Below the pieces are notes generated by a model. It saw nothing but the letters and a program-made list of their open reading frames with translations, made no database searches and was not told the origin of the DNA. The translations under genes were made by a program, and so were the position numbers. A DNA stretch of 64,000 nt from Petrosia ficiformis (Eukaryota; Porifera; Demospongiae; Haplosclerida; Petrosiidae): assembly GCA_947044365.1 (NCBI GenBank), contig OX345636.1, positions 58,965,537 through 59,029,536 of the forward strand, given 5' to 3'. This document shows positions 1-9,177 of the stretch, in pieces (the stretch's first letter is position 1; each line of letters begins with the position of its first letter).

Positions 1-240
1 GGGTTTCCCACCCACCGCCACCTCCACCTCCACCTCCACCTCCACCACCCGAAGGGTGTGTTTAGCTTTGTTTCTGAAAATAAACTATCAGTGAAAACAT
101 TAGGCCCAATAATTATACTCCGGGTGGGTGTGGCTTCCAAAAGATACAGAATTGACCCAGATTGTATGCAGCAAGAAGCTGGCAAGACTAGAAACCGATT
201 GGAGTTTCATCTACCCCTCCCCCTAGTACAACCTTAATGT
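1..240 (+). repeat. Dispersed repeat, copy 1
   Basis: This segment is repeated in inverted orientation at 28251-28461. Both copies run from a GGGTTTCCCACC end, through a (CTCCAC)n or simplified purine/pyrimidine tract and the stretch ATAAACTATCAGTGAAAACA, to CTAGTACAACCTTAATG. Copy 1 has an expanded CCACCT microsatellite at about 19-48. No coding potential was seen. Confidence 0.8.
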
Positions 241-670
241 TTGTCTGCATATCTACAGCTAGCATCCAGGTCAGCGTACTCGTGCTAGACAGCACTGATA
301 TTTTTCTGTATACCAATGATTTTACCATTGTTAACCCTTAGAGGACTGAGCATACTTTTCAAATTCTTCCCTTTTCCAACACTGGTGTCTCTGCTGCATA
401 TATTTTGGCCACCGTTCACTTTCTCTACCCCAACGTTTAACCATGACTCCTTTTCCAACATGGAGTACTACTTCTACCAATTTGTTTACTGGGACTCCAA
501 AGTCCCCAAGCGCTTCGTAGGAAACTTAATGTGGTCATTAACCCTTTGAGCACTTTATATCAGATATAGACCATCAGAAGATCTATTTCCTATTATTATT
601 AGTCAAGATTGTATTCATGAGGGTACCTCCAATGTAATTGATTCTTACGGTGACAAGATTTCACATATAA
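241..670. other. No gene seen
   Basis: I see no coding exon here. The motif TTAACCCTTAGAGGACTG at about 328 recurs at the right end of the window (about 63934), and a relative (TTAACCCTTTGAGCAC) lies at 538. They look like ends of a dispersed element, but no paired inverted end was found. Confidence 0.4.
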
Positions 671-961
671 AAGTGAGTATGTCATGTGACCTGTGCACAT
701 ACACATGTACATGTACATTTTAAGTGAGTACATGTATGTCATGTGACCTATGTATATGTACCTGTACATGTACATTTTAAGTGAGTACATGTATGTCATG
801 GGACCTGTGTATATACATTACATGTACATGTACAGTTTAAGTGAGTATGTCATGTGACCTGTGTATGTACATTACATGTAAATGTACATGTACAGTTTAA
901 GTGAGTATATAATGTGATCAGTGTATATTGTACATACATACATGTATACATGTACATGTAC
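671..961. repeat. Tandem array, 51-63-bp unit, about 5 copies
   Basis: Five diverged units start with AAGTGAGTA, contain GTCATGTGACCTGTGTAT and end in a CATGTACATGTACA palindromic run. Unit starts are near 671, 722, 779, 839 and 899. Confidence 0.8.
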
Positions 962-1567
962 AATGTATGTCACTGTCACTCTAACTTCTTAAGTTATGTA
1001 CATGTACATATTACATGTTGTGTACATTTTAGTGTCAATACTAACATTGTTGTTCCTATACTGACATTTTGGGTACATACACATGTATATTACAAATTAC
1101 AACACATTGTTTGGTAAAGAAGTGGCACACTGAAGAAGCTATTTAATCATTGCTTCATTATTGAGTTACAGTGTAATTATATACTAACTTTACATGTACT
1201 TATAAATAACGAATTCCACAGTACAGACTTTATAACTACATGTACATGTGTCTGTCTGTCTTCCTTCCTTTCTTTCTTTCATCTCAAGTGTTATCATGTA
1301 AATTGTAACTATATACATGAATATCTGTCCAATTTCAATAACCATTATATAACATTACAAATGTATTAATGTACATGATGTTATCGGAGATGAGAGAAAG
1401 AAAGAAAGAAAGAAAGAAAGACACCTAAGGCAAATTCCCAATGGAAAAATGAAAATGAGAGTTGCCTCAGGTGGGATGTACATGTACATGTACATGTAAT
1501 TATAAAACTCTATTAATAATCATAATTATTCATTTTTGTCTTATATTATTAATTTCTGAAAATGAAG
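962..1567. other. Probable intron of MGAT1 copy; microsatellites
   Basis: No exon was recognised. The stretch holds TTCC/TTTC and GAAA microsatellites (about 1260 and 1391-1420) and CATGTACATG runs. The segment around 1385-1480 reappears inverted near 3335-3400. Upstream MGAT1 exons were not found and may lie left of the window. Confidence 0.4.
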
Positions 1568-1655
1568 GGTTATTGTAAAATAGCTCGTCATTATAAATGG
1601 GCTCTGGGTCAAGTATTTGATGTGTATGGATATAACTATGCTATTGTTGTTGAAG
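1568..1655 (+). CDS. MGAT1: MGAT1 exon ending in the EDD motif
   Basis: The 88-bp exon reads GYCKIARHYKWALGQVF then YAIVVE. Its last base plus AT from the next exon makes the first Asp of EDD. Donor GTACAC is weak-looking and the acceptor is GAAG. The reading frame is intact. Confidence 0.85.
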
Positions 1656-1699
1656 GTACACTGCATGTGTAAATACATGTACATGTATGCTATAAGTTT

Positions 1700-1874
1700 G
1701 ACAGTAGTGAGTACTTTTAGTTACAGTACTAGGTAGGTAGCTATTCTCAACCAGTGTGCGCAGAACACTGTACATGACAGTAGTGAGCACTATTAGTTAC
1801 AGTACTAGGTAGGTAGCTATTCTCAACCAGTGTGTGCAGAACACTGTACATGACAGTAGTGAGTACTTTTACAG
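1700..1874. repeat. Tandem repeat, 76-bp unit, 2.3 copies
   Basis: Units starting GACAGTAGTGAG lie at 1700, 1776 and 1852 and differ by only a few bases. They lie in the MGAT1 intron and contain TAGGTAGGTAG and CCAGTGTG. Confidence 0.85.
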
Positions 1875-2231
1875 TACCAATTAATGAATTCCAATTTACC
1901 TCTTGTGTACTGATTAAAGTATAGCTCTCATCATAGTATCTTATAAGTTAGGTAGTGTACAGTATGTGTGAAAGATTGAACATGTAATAAGGTGATATTT
2001 CAACTGTACTTCTCAGTAGTACCATTGTACTCCATCGTACTGTAATGTGTGAATTTGCTTTACCTGATACCATGCATAGTGCTAAGCATTTAATACTGTT
2101 TAGTACATTTGAATTACAGTGTACTTCACTCACAATGTATACTGTAGTCAATGGAAGTACAGTGATAGTATCTAAACTTAATGATTTTAATAAATATAAT
2201 AATAATTAATTTAATTATAATTATGTCTCAG

Positions 2232-2368
2232 ATGATTTGGAAGTGGCTCCAGACTTTTACTCATATTTTCAAGCTACGCGTCAACTTTTAGCAACTGATA
2301 AGAAGTTATGGTGTGTGTCAGCATGGAATGATAATGAAAAGAAGTATTTATTGATACAGATGACATTG
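2232..2368 (+). CDS. MGAT1: MGAT1 exon with a 1-bp frameshift
   Basis: The exon starts after CTCAG and ends before GTAAGA. It reads [19 protein letters not shown] and [10 protein letters not shown] in frame. After that the conserved continuation ([11 protein letters not shown], which joins the next exon as GKLYRTDFF) is in another frame. One base is therefore missing in the GAAAAG run near 2330. Confidence 0.85.
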
Positions 2369-2477
2369 GTAAGATAATATTACCTATTTTTAATAGGTAT
2401 GGTACATGTACATGTATAGTATCATTTGATGAGTGCATGTACAGTGTAATTATGAAATGTCTGTATGCATGTACATA

Positions 2478-2605
2478 ATGTGTGTGTGTGTGTGTGTGTG
2501 TCACTGTATGTATGCATGTGCACGTGTGTGCATCTGTGTGTGTACATTATGTTTGTGTCTGTGTGCCTCTATGTGTCTGTGTGTGTGTCTCTGTGTGTGT
2601 GGACA
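2478..2605. repeat. (TG)n-rich microsatellite
   Basis: TG/TGTC-rich low-complexity tract in an MGAT1 intron. Apparent open frames across it are repeat artefacts. Confidence 0.85.
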
Positions 2606-2914
2606 TCAACACTGCTTCAGCTTGCTCATTCAGCTTTTCTTTAAGGTTCTGCTCTGGAGTGCTTTTATTAAAATACAATGTACAGTGTATGTAAGAACAT
2701 ATTTGTGTGCTATATTTGCTTAGTGCATATCACATGATATTGAGCCAATCACTTTTTTGTATATTAGTCACCTGGTCATGTTTTAAACAACATTTAATGC
2801 ATAATGGGCATTAACTACATGTACTAAATACACAGTTACATGTACGTACCTGTGAAATGTAACTAGAATTGTCAACTGCTGGGCACTGAGTCTTTTGGAA
2901 CATTCTTTACAGTA

Positions 2915-3045
2915 TGTTAAACATTTTACTGTGGCACTGAGGTGGGCCCATGAAGGTCTCAATTAGATAATGCACTCGCTTTACTTGTGCATTATCTAAT
3001 CTCGATCTTCATTAAGCCTGGCCCTCGGGCTATGTTAAAATGCTC
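2915..3045. repeat. Hairpin element
   Basis: Near-palindrome with inner arms AATTAGATAATGCAC / GTGCATTATCTAATCT around TCGCTTTACTT. Outer arms (GGGCCCATGAAG / CTTCATTAAGCCTGGCCC, then CATTTTA / TAAAATG) are imperfect. It has the architecture of a small foldback or MITE. Confidence 0.65.
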
Positions 3046-3094
3046 AATGTACCATAAAGAATGCTTTAAATATTACATAGTACATATAATTGTG

Positions 3095-3560
3095 CATGTA
3101 TATCTGTAGTACATGTACATATATACATGCATCTATAGTACATATACATGTATAATTATCTGTAGTACACGTACATGTACCTTTAATTATCTTTAGTACA
3201 TGTACATGTATAATTATCTGTAGTACATGTACATGTATAATTATCTGTAGTACATGTACATGTATAATTATCTTTAGTACATGTACATGTAATTATCTTT
3301 AGTACATGTACATGTGTAATTATCTGTAGTACATGTACAACTCTCATTTTCATTTTTCCATTGCTTCAGGTGTCTTTCTTTCTACATCTCTGATAACATC
3401 ATGTACATGTATAATTACCTGTAGTACACGTACATGTACATGTATAATTATTTGTTGTATACACATGTTCTGTAGTACATTTACATGTATAAATAACTGT
3501 AGTAGATGTACATGTATGTAGTACAGGCACATATATAATTACATGTATTTGCAGTACATG
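3095..3560. repeat. Tandem array, 27-30-bp unit, about 12 copies
   Basis: The unit is approximately ATAATTATCTGTAGTACATG plus TACATGT, with copy-specific variants (TTTAGTACATG, CGTACATG). Every unit contains a perfect ACATGT-type palindrome. Confidence 0.8.
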
Positions 3561-3681
3561 TACATGTATATGACTTGTTTGCTTATACTGTATAAATGGA
3601 AGGCTAATAATGTAAACTCACATGTATAGTACATGTATATGCACATAATTTAAATACAGTGTATCTTTTATAGTACTGCAG

Positions 3682-3772
3682 GTAAACTGTATAGAACAGA
3701 CTTCTTTCCTGGACTAGGATGGATGTTGACAGTTAACCTATGACATGAGTTGAAGGATAAATGGCCAATAAG
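3682..3772 (+). CDS. MGAT1: MGAT1 exon with in-frame TGA
   Basis: Acceptor CTGCAG and donor GTGAAT bound a 91-bp exon reading KLYRTDFFPGLGWMLTVNL, stop, HELKDKWPI. The stop (3741-3743) stands exactly where the family has Trp in the segment ELWxEL. The phase fits the next exon (AG + T TAT). Confidence 0.85.
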
Positions 3773-3960
3773 GTGAATTACATGTATATGTATGTACATG
3801 TACTTGCACATACATGTATAAATATATACTGTGTAATGTTTATAATAATGGCCAATAAGATGAATTATACACATGTACATATACTGTGTAATTACTTGTA
3901 TAATGTTTATAATTTATTATGAGTTGAAGGTTAAATGGCCAATAAAGGGAATTATTGCTG
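3773..3960. repeat. Three degenerate copies of the exon 3 end and its flank
   Basis: ATGGCCAATAAGGTGAATTA (exon end plus donor) is echoed at about 3851 as ATGGCCAATAAGATGAATTA and at about 3919-3952 as ATGAGTTGAAGGTTAAATGG plus CCAATAAAGGG. The donor GT is lost in both echoes. Confidence 0.7.
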
Positions 3961-4135
3961 ATCATGTGACCTGTGGCCAGTCAGAGTGCAGATATGATGC
4001 GTCACATGTTTGAACATTAAATCACTTATTATACACTTTTGCATGCAATAAGTTAGTTATTGTACACTTTACTCACCTCTACTAACGAAGCTGCTCCAAC
4101 AAGAGTGGTAGTTCACCAGATTGTCAATAAATCAC

Positions 4136-4249
4136 TTATAACACATTTCACAGTGTTTTAATGTAGCACTTAGGTGGTCAATAAAGGTCTTGTTTATATT
4201 GACTCACGCTACATTAAAACACCTAATCACAGTAAAATGCGTTATAACT
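4136..4249. repeat. Hairpin element
   Basis: Arms TGTTTTAATGTAGC / GCTACATTAAAACA extend outward through TTATAAC(A/G)CATTT. The loop contains GGTCAATAAAGGTC. It is a small foldback/MITE-like element in the MGAT1 intron. Confidence 0.65.
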
Positions 4250-4317
4250 ATTACATAAATATATGTTTATGTAACGAGCCTCATGATGAATAATCTAAAG
4301 TTTTTGATACATGTGTA

Positions 4318-4505
4318 TGTTTTGAAGCATGGGGCAAATTAACCCAACAATGGTTAGTGTGTGCACCATTGGGAACACATCTTGACTATTCTTGAGCCCA
4401 TTAAGAAACAGTTAATGATGTTAGTGACAATATAATAATAATTAACTGTGCCATCTGGCCCAAAGAGGGAACTGTGCAGTGTCAGCACTGCACAGTTCAT
4501 AAAAC
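4318..4505 (+). repeat. Dispersed repeat family X, copy 1
   Basis: A segment running from TGTTTTGAAGCATGGG through AACAATGGTTA and GTGCCATCTGGCCCAAAGAG to CTGTGCAGTG. It recurs at about 51455-51662 (+) and, inverted, at about 57850-58030. The three copies have diverged by point changes. The class is unknown. Confidence 0.7.
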
Positions 4506-4630
4506 TTCATACATACATGTAGTGTGCCATATGAGTTCATCAAAAGCAATGCTCCTGAATCTTGTGACTGAAAACTCACATGATATACATGTATGATACA
4601 TGTATAATATACATTACATGTGTTAGTAAG

Positions 4631-5145
4631 TAGGGCTGAGCGATAATATCAATTATAGATTATCATGATATTTTTACGATTATATCAAATTTTGTATTGC
4701 AATAATTACCCCATGTGTCTGTGAATGCACAATTATGATTTTGATAGTTTTCTTGAAAGCATCTTTAACCTTAACAGTCACCACAGCTTTTCATAGATAC
4801 AATGTGTCTAGATATAGCTTTTTCTGCAGTTAAAGCAGGGAATTGTTTCGTTTTGAGCCTGTGTTTAGTCGATAAATCACACACGGGCAATGCCCACTTT
4901 TCACTAGCAGATTAGCTTTCCAGCTTTCATCTCTCTGTGGACCTGGCTTTCACTCTCACTGGAACTGGAGACATCATTAAGCTTATAGATTAGTCCCATA
5001 AAAGTAAGCTAAAGACAGAAGGATGTGATTTTCGAGCGACTATGTGCACGTTAATTGCAATATAGTACACATACGTGACGTAAATTATCTCAATAATTTG
5101 GCAATTATCAATGGTGATATCATAAACCAATATCGCTCCGCCCTA
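4631..5145. mobile_element. MITE-like element, TIR TAGGGCTGAGCGATA
   Basis: The left end TAGGGCTGAGCGATAATATC is matched by the inverted right end ATATCGCTCCGCCCTA. The interior is about 0.5 kb and non-coding. The ends resemble hAT-type ends, but I could not see an identical flanking 8-bp duplication. Confidence 0.6.
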
Positions 5146-5277
5146 TTTATTGTATGATTGAATTCCTTTATCATGTGACTGATATCTTATATCACGTGAT
5201 AGAATGTCGTTATTCTCATACAGTATTTCATGTGATTGGTATCCGATAGATTACATGTATTATAGATATTCTATGTA

Positions 5278-5285
5278 GTTATTTG
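5278..5285. repeat. Target-site duplication of hAT (left)
   Basis: GTTATTTG, repeated exactly at 7501-7508 on the other side of the element. Confidence 0.9.
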
Positions 5286-7500
5286 TAGGGATGGGCGATA
5301 ACTCAAATTCACTGTTACGGTTATTATCATATCACAATAACCTTGATTACCTTGTTAATCAAAAATTCAAATCAAGACAAAACAAAATTTAAAATAATAC
5401 ACAAAAATGATATGTCCAGATAATTGTGTACATGTACAAGCATGAGAAATATAATATGTAATTTATCACACCATGTTTTTAGGCAGAAAAACTAGTTTGT
5501 CAACATTTTTGGGAAGAAGTCGAGAGCGTAAATGATCATTAATATAACCTGCTTTGCTAAAGATCCTTTCAGAGGGTACACTGGTGCCGCCACAGACACA
5601 TAAATATTTCTTTGCTAACTGTGCTAAAATAGGAAATCGTCCTTGTTCAGTCTTCCACGACTCCAAAGGGTTTTGATCAATAGAGACCATAGGAAAGTCA
5701 AGGTACAAAGCCAACTCATTTTCTACTTTCTGTGTTGGTGTTATTGATGGCCCAGTATCAGTTACTTGTTCTGTGATAATGTTACTCAGAATTGCAGCTA
5801 GTCCTTTTGCTTTTTTTGCAGGTGGAACATCATCAGTCTTGCAGCTCTCCTCTAGACTAATAGCCTTACCAGAAATATTATCAGATGTATCAAGCAGGAC
5901 AATGCATTCCTCAGTGACAGTAGAGATAATATTTTCCCTACTACTCCCTTCCTCAAAGTGACAATCCTTAAATCGTGGATCTAAAAATGTCGATATATCC
6001 ATCACCATCTTAACTCTAGCTGAAGTATTCCGTTTCATTAAATCTTCTATCAGTACTTTCTTCATCTGTTTTGCCAAGTTACTATCGTCACTAGAAGCTG
6101 TCATATCCTTCTGAATATGCCTGATAATAGGACCTATTGCAGAAATGGTTACCTCTTTTTCACCCGATAAGGCATCTGTTAGAAAAGAAACAGGCTCTAG
6201 GACCCTGACAATAGTTTCTAAAACAGTGAACAAATCATCTGATTTTGTCTATCTGTGGCAAGTACAGCACAGATTGCTTGTTGCTGTTCAATAACTCGCT
6301 TTACCATGGAGTATGTTGATCCCCACCTGGTAGCTACAGAAGCTATGAGTTTATGTTGTGGTAAGTCTAAGGACATTTGTTGCTCAGTGAGATCACATTT
6401 CTTTTTCCAGCTGCGATGGAATAGTTCAACTAGCCTACGGCACCTGGCAAGGGCAGACTTAACTCTAGCACAATCGAGAGCCATATTGACTGCCAAGTCT
6501 AAATTATGGCCAAAGCAGCTAACTCTTATCCAATCAAGACTACGAAATGCAGCAACAATGTTCGAGCCATTATCTGTGGTAGAGGCAACAAGATATTCTG
6601 CAGAGAGCTCCCAGTTGTTAAGGACATCATTCAGTGCACTAGCAATGTTTTCACCAGTATGGTCTTCATACATAGGTGATGTGTTGAGGCAAAATGAGTT
6701 TAAATTCCAAGTTGAGTCTATAAAATGTACTGTAACAGTTAAGTGGGGAATAGTAGCTGGGCTGGTCCAAAAGCCAGTTGTAAAAGCAAAGTAACTACAG
6801 TTATTTAGTTTAGGACATACAACTGACTCCCTCACATGATTATACAACTTTTGAATTTCATAATCAGTGAAATGCTTCCTAGATGGGAGCTGGTATCGAG
6901 GGTTAAGCTTAGAGATTAGATGACGGAAGCCTGGCCTTTCTACACTAGATATTGGCTGCATGTCTGTGGCCAAGTAAAAAGTGACTGCTGAGTTTAATTC
7001 TTTGGTAATATTTGATTGTGAAGGATACTTCATACTACGCTCCTGTAGTTCATGCAAAGTTGGCTGGACAAATTTCCCCTTTGTGGAACATACCTTCTTT
7101 GCAACTTTAGGCCATGCTTCTGAATATTTATCTGGGTGGTGATCTCTCAAATGTGTGATTAAATTACTAGTATTCCCACCCTTTGCTGGTACGACTTTAC
7201 CACAAACCTTGCATACTGGCGAGCCACACTCCTTGACAATAGGACGCCCCTCAGAGTCTGCTTTCAGTCCGAAATAATTCCAGACCACACTGATGGTGTT
7301 AGGTTTCTTTACTAGAGTATCGCTTTGACAAGATCCACTATCCTCCATATTCAGTTAAACATGTGATGGAATAATTTTAGTGCGCATGCGCAAAGGGCGG
7401 TTTATTCACAATTAATTAATATTAAAGGTAAGGTTTGCCGTCACAAGATAGACCGCGGTTTTACCGTTATACCGTTATACCGTTATACCGCCCATCCCTA
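5286..7500 (-). mobile_element. hAT DNA transposon, full length (2215 bp)
   Basis: The terminal inverted repeats begin TAGGGATGGGCG and end CGCCCATCCCTA, flanked by the identical 8-bp duplication GTTATTTG. Both features are diagnostic of the hAT superfamily. The right subterminal region has a triplicated ACCGTTAT motif. One transposase gene fills the minus strand and carries a frameshift. The element lies in the MGAT1 intron beside a 34-bp tandem array whose units resemble its target. Confidence 0.92.
5466..7348 (-). pseudogene. hAT transposase with BED zinc finger, one frameshift
   Basis: The protein starts at 7348 (MEDSGSCQSD). Early on it has a BED-type zinc finger (CKVC at about residue 46, HLRDHH further on), then the hAT RNase H-like region (for example TTDNGSNIVAAF and GHNLDLAVN). 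Near 6241 the frame is lost: the first frame stops at 6218. The C-terminal 255 residues continue in another frame from about 6233 to 5466 and contain the hAT dimerisation segment (LAKKYLCVCGGTSVPSERIF). The two frames abut in the middle of a normally continuous region, so a single small indel explains the break. Size and layout match ZBED-like hAT transposases. It is probably inactive unless the indel is a sequencing error. Confidence 0.9.
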
Positions 7501-7508
7501 GTTATTTG
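7501..7508. repeat. Target-site duplication of hAT (right)
   Basis: GTTATTTG, identical to 5278-5285. Confidence 0.9.
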
Positions 7509-7514
7509 TTTATA

Positions 7515-7820
7515 CAATGTACATGTTATTATGTACATGTAGTTATTGGATAATACATGTTATTATGTACATGTAGTTATTGGATAATACATGTTATTAT
7601 GTACATGTAGTTATTGGTTTATACATGTTATTATGTACATGTAGTTATTGGTTTATACATGTTATTATGTACATGTAGTTATTGGTTTATACATGTTATT
7701 ATGTACATGTAGTTATTGGTTTATACATGTTATTATGTACATGTAGTTATTGGTTTATACATGTTATTATGTACATGTAGTTATTGGTTTATACATGTTA
7801 TTATGTACATGTAGTTATTG
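7515..7820 (+). repeat. 34-bp tandem array ending at an MGAT1 acceptor
   Basis: About nine units of CATGTTATTATGTACATGTA plus GTTATTGGTTTATA. Each unit contains TGTAGTTATTGG, the same sequence that forms the acceptor and first bases of MGAT1 exon 7815-7859. The last unit runs straight into that exon. Confidence 0.85.
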
Positions 7821-7859
7821 GGATGATTGGACGAGACTAGAAGAACAAAGAAATGGAAG
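7815..7859 (+). CDS. MGAT1: MGAT1 exon with catalytic WDDW
   Basis: The 45-bp exon reads YWDDWTRLEEQRNG. It starts after TGTAG and ends before GTCAGA, and the phases fit both neighbours. The first Asp of WDDW aligns with the catalytic base of mammalian GnT I by my count. Confidence 0.8.
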
Positions 7860-8065
7860 GTCAGATCTTGATTACAATAGCCACACCCACTTTGTTATGT
7901 GGACTGAACTTGTTTTGTACTTAGCGATGTAAAATATCATTAATTGTACATATACATGTACGTTATACATGTACATATATGTATGTGTACATGTATGTAC
8001 ATTTGACACAATTTCAATACTTACATGTATCATTACTTACATGTACTTCTTGCCGTACAATATAG

Positions 8066-8216
8066 ATCTTGTATTAGACTAGAGATATCTCGTACACGAA
8101 CATTTGGTAAAAAGGGTGTCAGTCATGGACAATACTTTGAACAGCACTTGAAATATATTGTGTTAAATGAGAAGCCATATGATTTCCTATCAGCTGATTT
8201 GTCATATCTACTAGAG
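8066..8216 (+). CDS. MGAT1: MGAT1 exon, GKKGVSHGQYFEQHLK
   Basis: Acceptor AATATAG and donor GTATGT bound a 151-bp exon: SCIRLEISRTRTFGKKGVSH and on to LSADLSYLLE. This is the most strongly conserved segment in the copy. The frame is open throughout. Confidence 0.9.
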
Positions 8217-8458
8217 GTATGTACATGTACATGTAGTGTGTGTGTGTGTATTGGTGTGTACATGTATGTCCGTGCATGTACATGTATATGTAAAATAGTG
8301 TATCATGTACCAAGAACTAACATGTACCAAACAGTTCCTTGATGCCATGACTTGGTCTTAGAGCCCACTCTCCTTGATTGTTCATGTTGGTTTTAGGTTA
8401 AATTCTCATCGAGATTGATGCTGCCATTACCTACACACAGCATTACACACACACACAC

Positions 8459-8532
8459 CAGACATGGGGTCAATTACAATGCAATGTAATATATTAGTAT
8501 TACTATTATCTATTACCATTACCCCATGTCTG
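8459..8532. repeat. Small hairpin (AGACATGGGGT ends)
   Basis: CAGACATGGGGTCAATTA is matched inverted by TACCATTACCCCATGTCTG. It is bracketed by CA microsatellite and located in an MGAT1 intron. Confidence 0.65.
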
Positions 8533-8544
8533 ACACACACACAC

Positions 8545-8810
8545 TATACTTTACTTGAGCATTTTAATTCACAATGCCCTCAAGATAAGCATGTGATGAC
8601 TTCATAATTATGTACTATAGTGTATACTTTAATGTCACATAGTTACACTGTAACTCAATAATGAAACAATGATTGAAATTTGACATAATTTATACCAAAA
8701 AGAATGAGAAGGATAATTATATGAAAATGGTGCCGGTAAAAAGATTGCTAGTCATTCTAAACTAAAGTTATCAACATTTTTCCAAGATAATGAATGTGAA
8801 TGACCTTTAT
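8545..8810 (+). repeat. Dispersed repeat family Y, copy 1
   Basis: A segment with TGTAACTCAATAATGAA, AAAATGGTGC(C/A)GGTAAAA and AAAGTTATCAACATTTTTC. It recurs at about 11500-11765 (+) and, diverged and inverted, at about 31780-32040. It directly precedes the last MGAT1 exon. Confidence 0.7.
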
Positions 8811-8896
8811 TTGCAAATGGCCTTCACTGTTGCTATATATAACAAGATTCCCTTCACAAAATTAATTTTTGAAACTCCATCTTTATCACAATTTAG

Positions 8897-9062
8897 GGTA
8901 ATTTATGAAGAAGTGTATGTTAAACGTATTCATAGTTTGAAGGACGTATCACTCAGTGAAGTTATTCATAGTAAATCTAAAGAAGAAGTACAAGTGAGAT
9001 ACTCAAATCTAAAAGAATTCAAAGCATTTGCTAAACATCTCAAGATCATGAGTGATTCAAGA
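8897..9062 (+). CDS. MGAT1: MGAT1 exon, FKAFAKHLKIM
   Basis: The exon reads VIYEEVYVKRIHSLKDV to KEEVQVRYSNLKEFKAFAKH and aligns without gaps with the family after the previous exon's YLLE. The acceptor TTTAG leaves one extra G before the GTA codon, so the join to exon 8066-8216 is out of frame by one. Donor GTGAGT. Confidence 0.82.
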
Positions 9063-9177
9063 GTGAGTTAATATAAGTACTTGGGATTATGCAGGGCATT
9101 TGTGGGGATGAGCCTACGTTACTTAATGGAATAGGAAGTGTGTCCAAGTTAGAAAGACTGTTAATGCACAGATCATA

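Larger units (their letters stand above)
1568..9062 (+). pseudogene. MGAT1: MGAT1 (GlcNAc-transferase I) copy, six exons, disrupted
   Basis: This matches the GT13 family enzyme that adds GlcNAc from UDP-GlcNAc to the Man5 N-glycan in the medial Golgi. Exons: 1568-1655 (IARHYKWALGQVF, ending before the EDD metal/UDP motif), 2232-2368 ([22 protein letters not shown]), 3682-3772 (KLYRTDFFPGLGW, ELKDKWP), 7815-7859 (YWDDW; the first Asp corresponds to the mammalian catalytic base), 8066-8216 (RTFGKKGVSHGQYFEQHLK) and 8897-9062 (FKAFAKHLKIM). Most junctions have GT-AG sites and compatible phases. Three lesions are visible. One base is missing after WNDN in exon 2 (about 2330). TGA stands for a conserved Trp at 3741-3743. 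Exon 6 is one base out of phase with exon 5. The N-terminal exons and the final exon (family GVPR..GYRGIV) were not found. Identity is secure. Whether it is a pseudogene or an assembly problem is open. Confidence 0.88.

Noticed and set aside
599..799. Met/Tyr-rich open frames in 0.6-1.1, 17.3-17.7 and 20.3-20.9 kb
   Set aside because: They are read-through of ATGTACATG-type tandem arrays (MYMYMY, HVHVHT peptides).
2433..2723. Cys/Val-rich open frames (CVCVCVC)
   Set aside because: Translation of a TG microsatellite, with no conserved peptide.
6255..6794. 179-aa plus-strand open frame
   Set aside because: It lies antisense to the hAT transposase, whose conserved BED and hAT motifs are on the minus strand.
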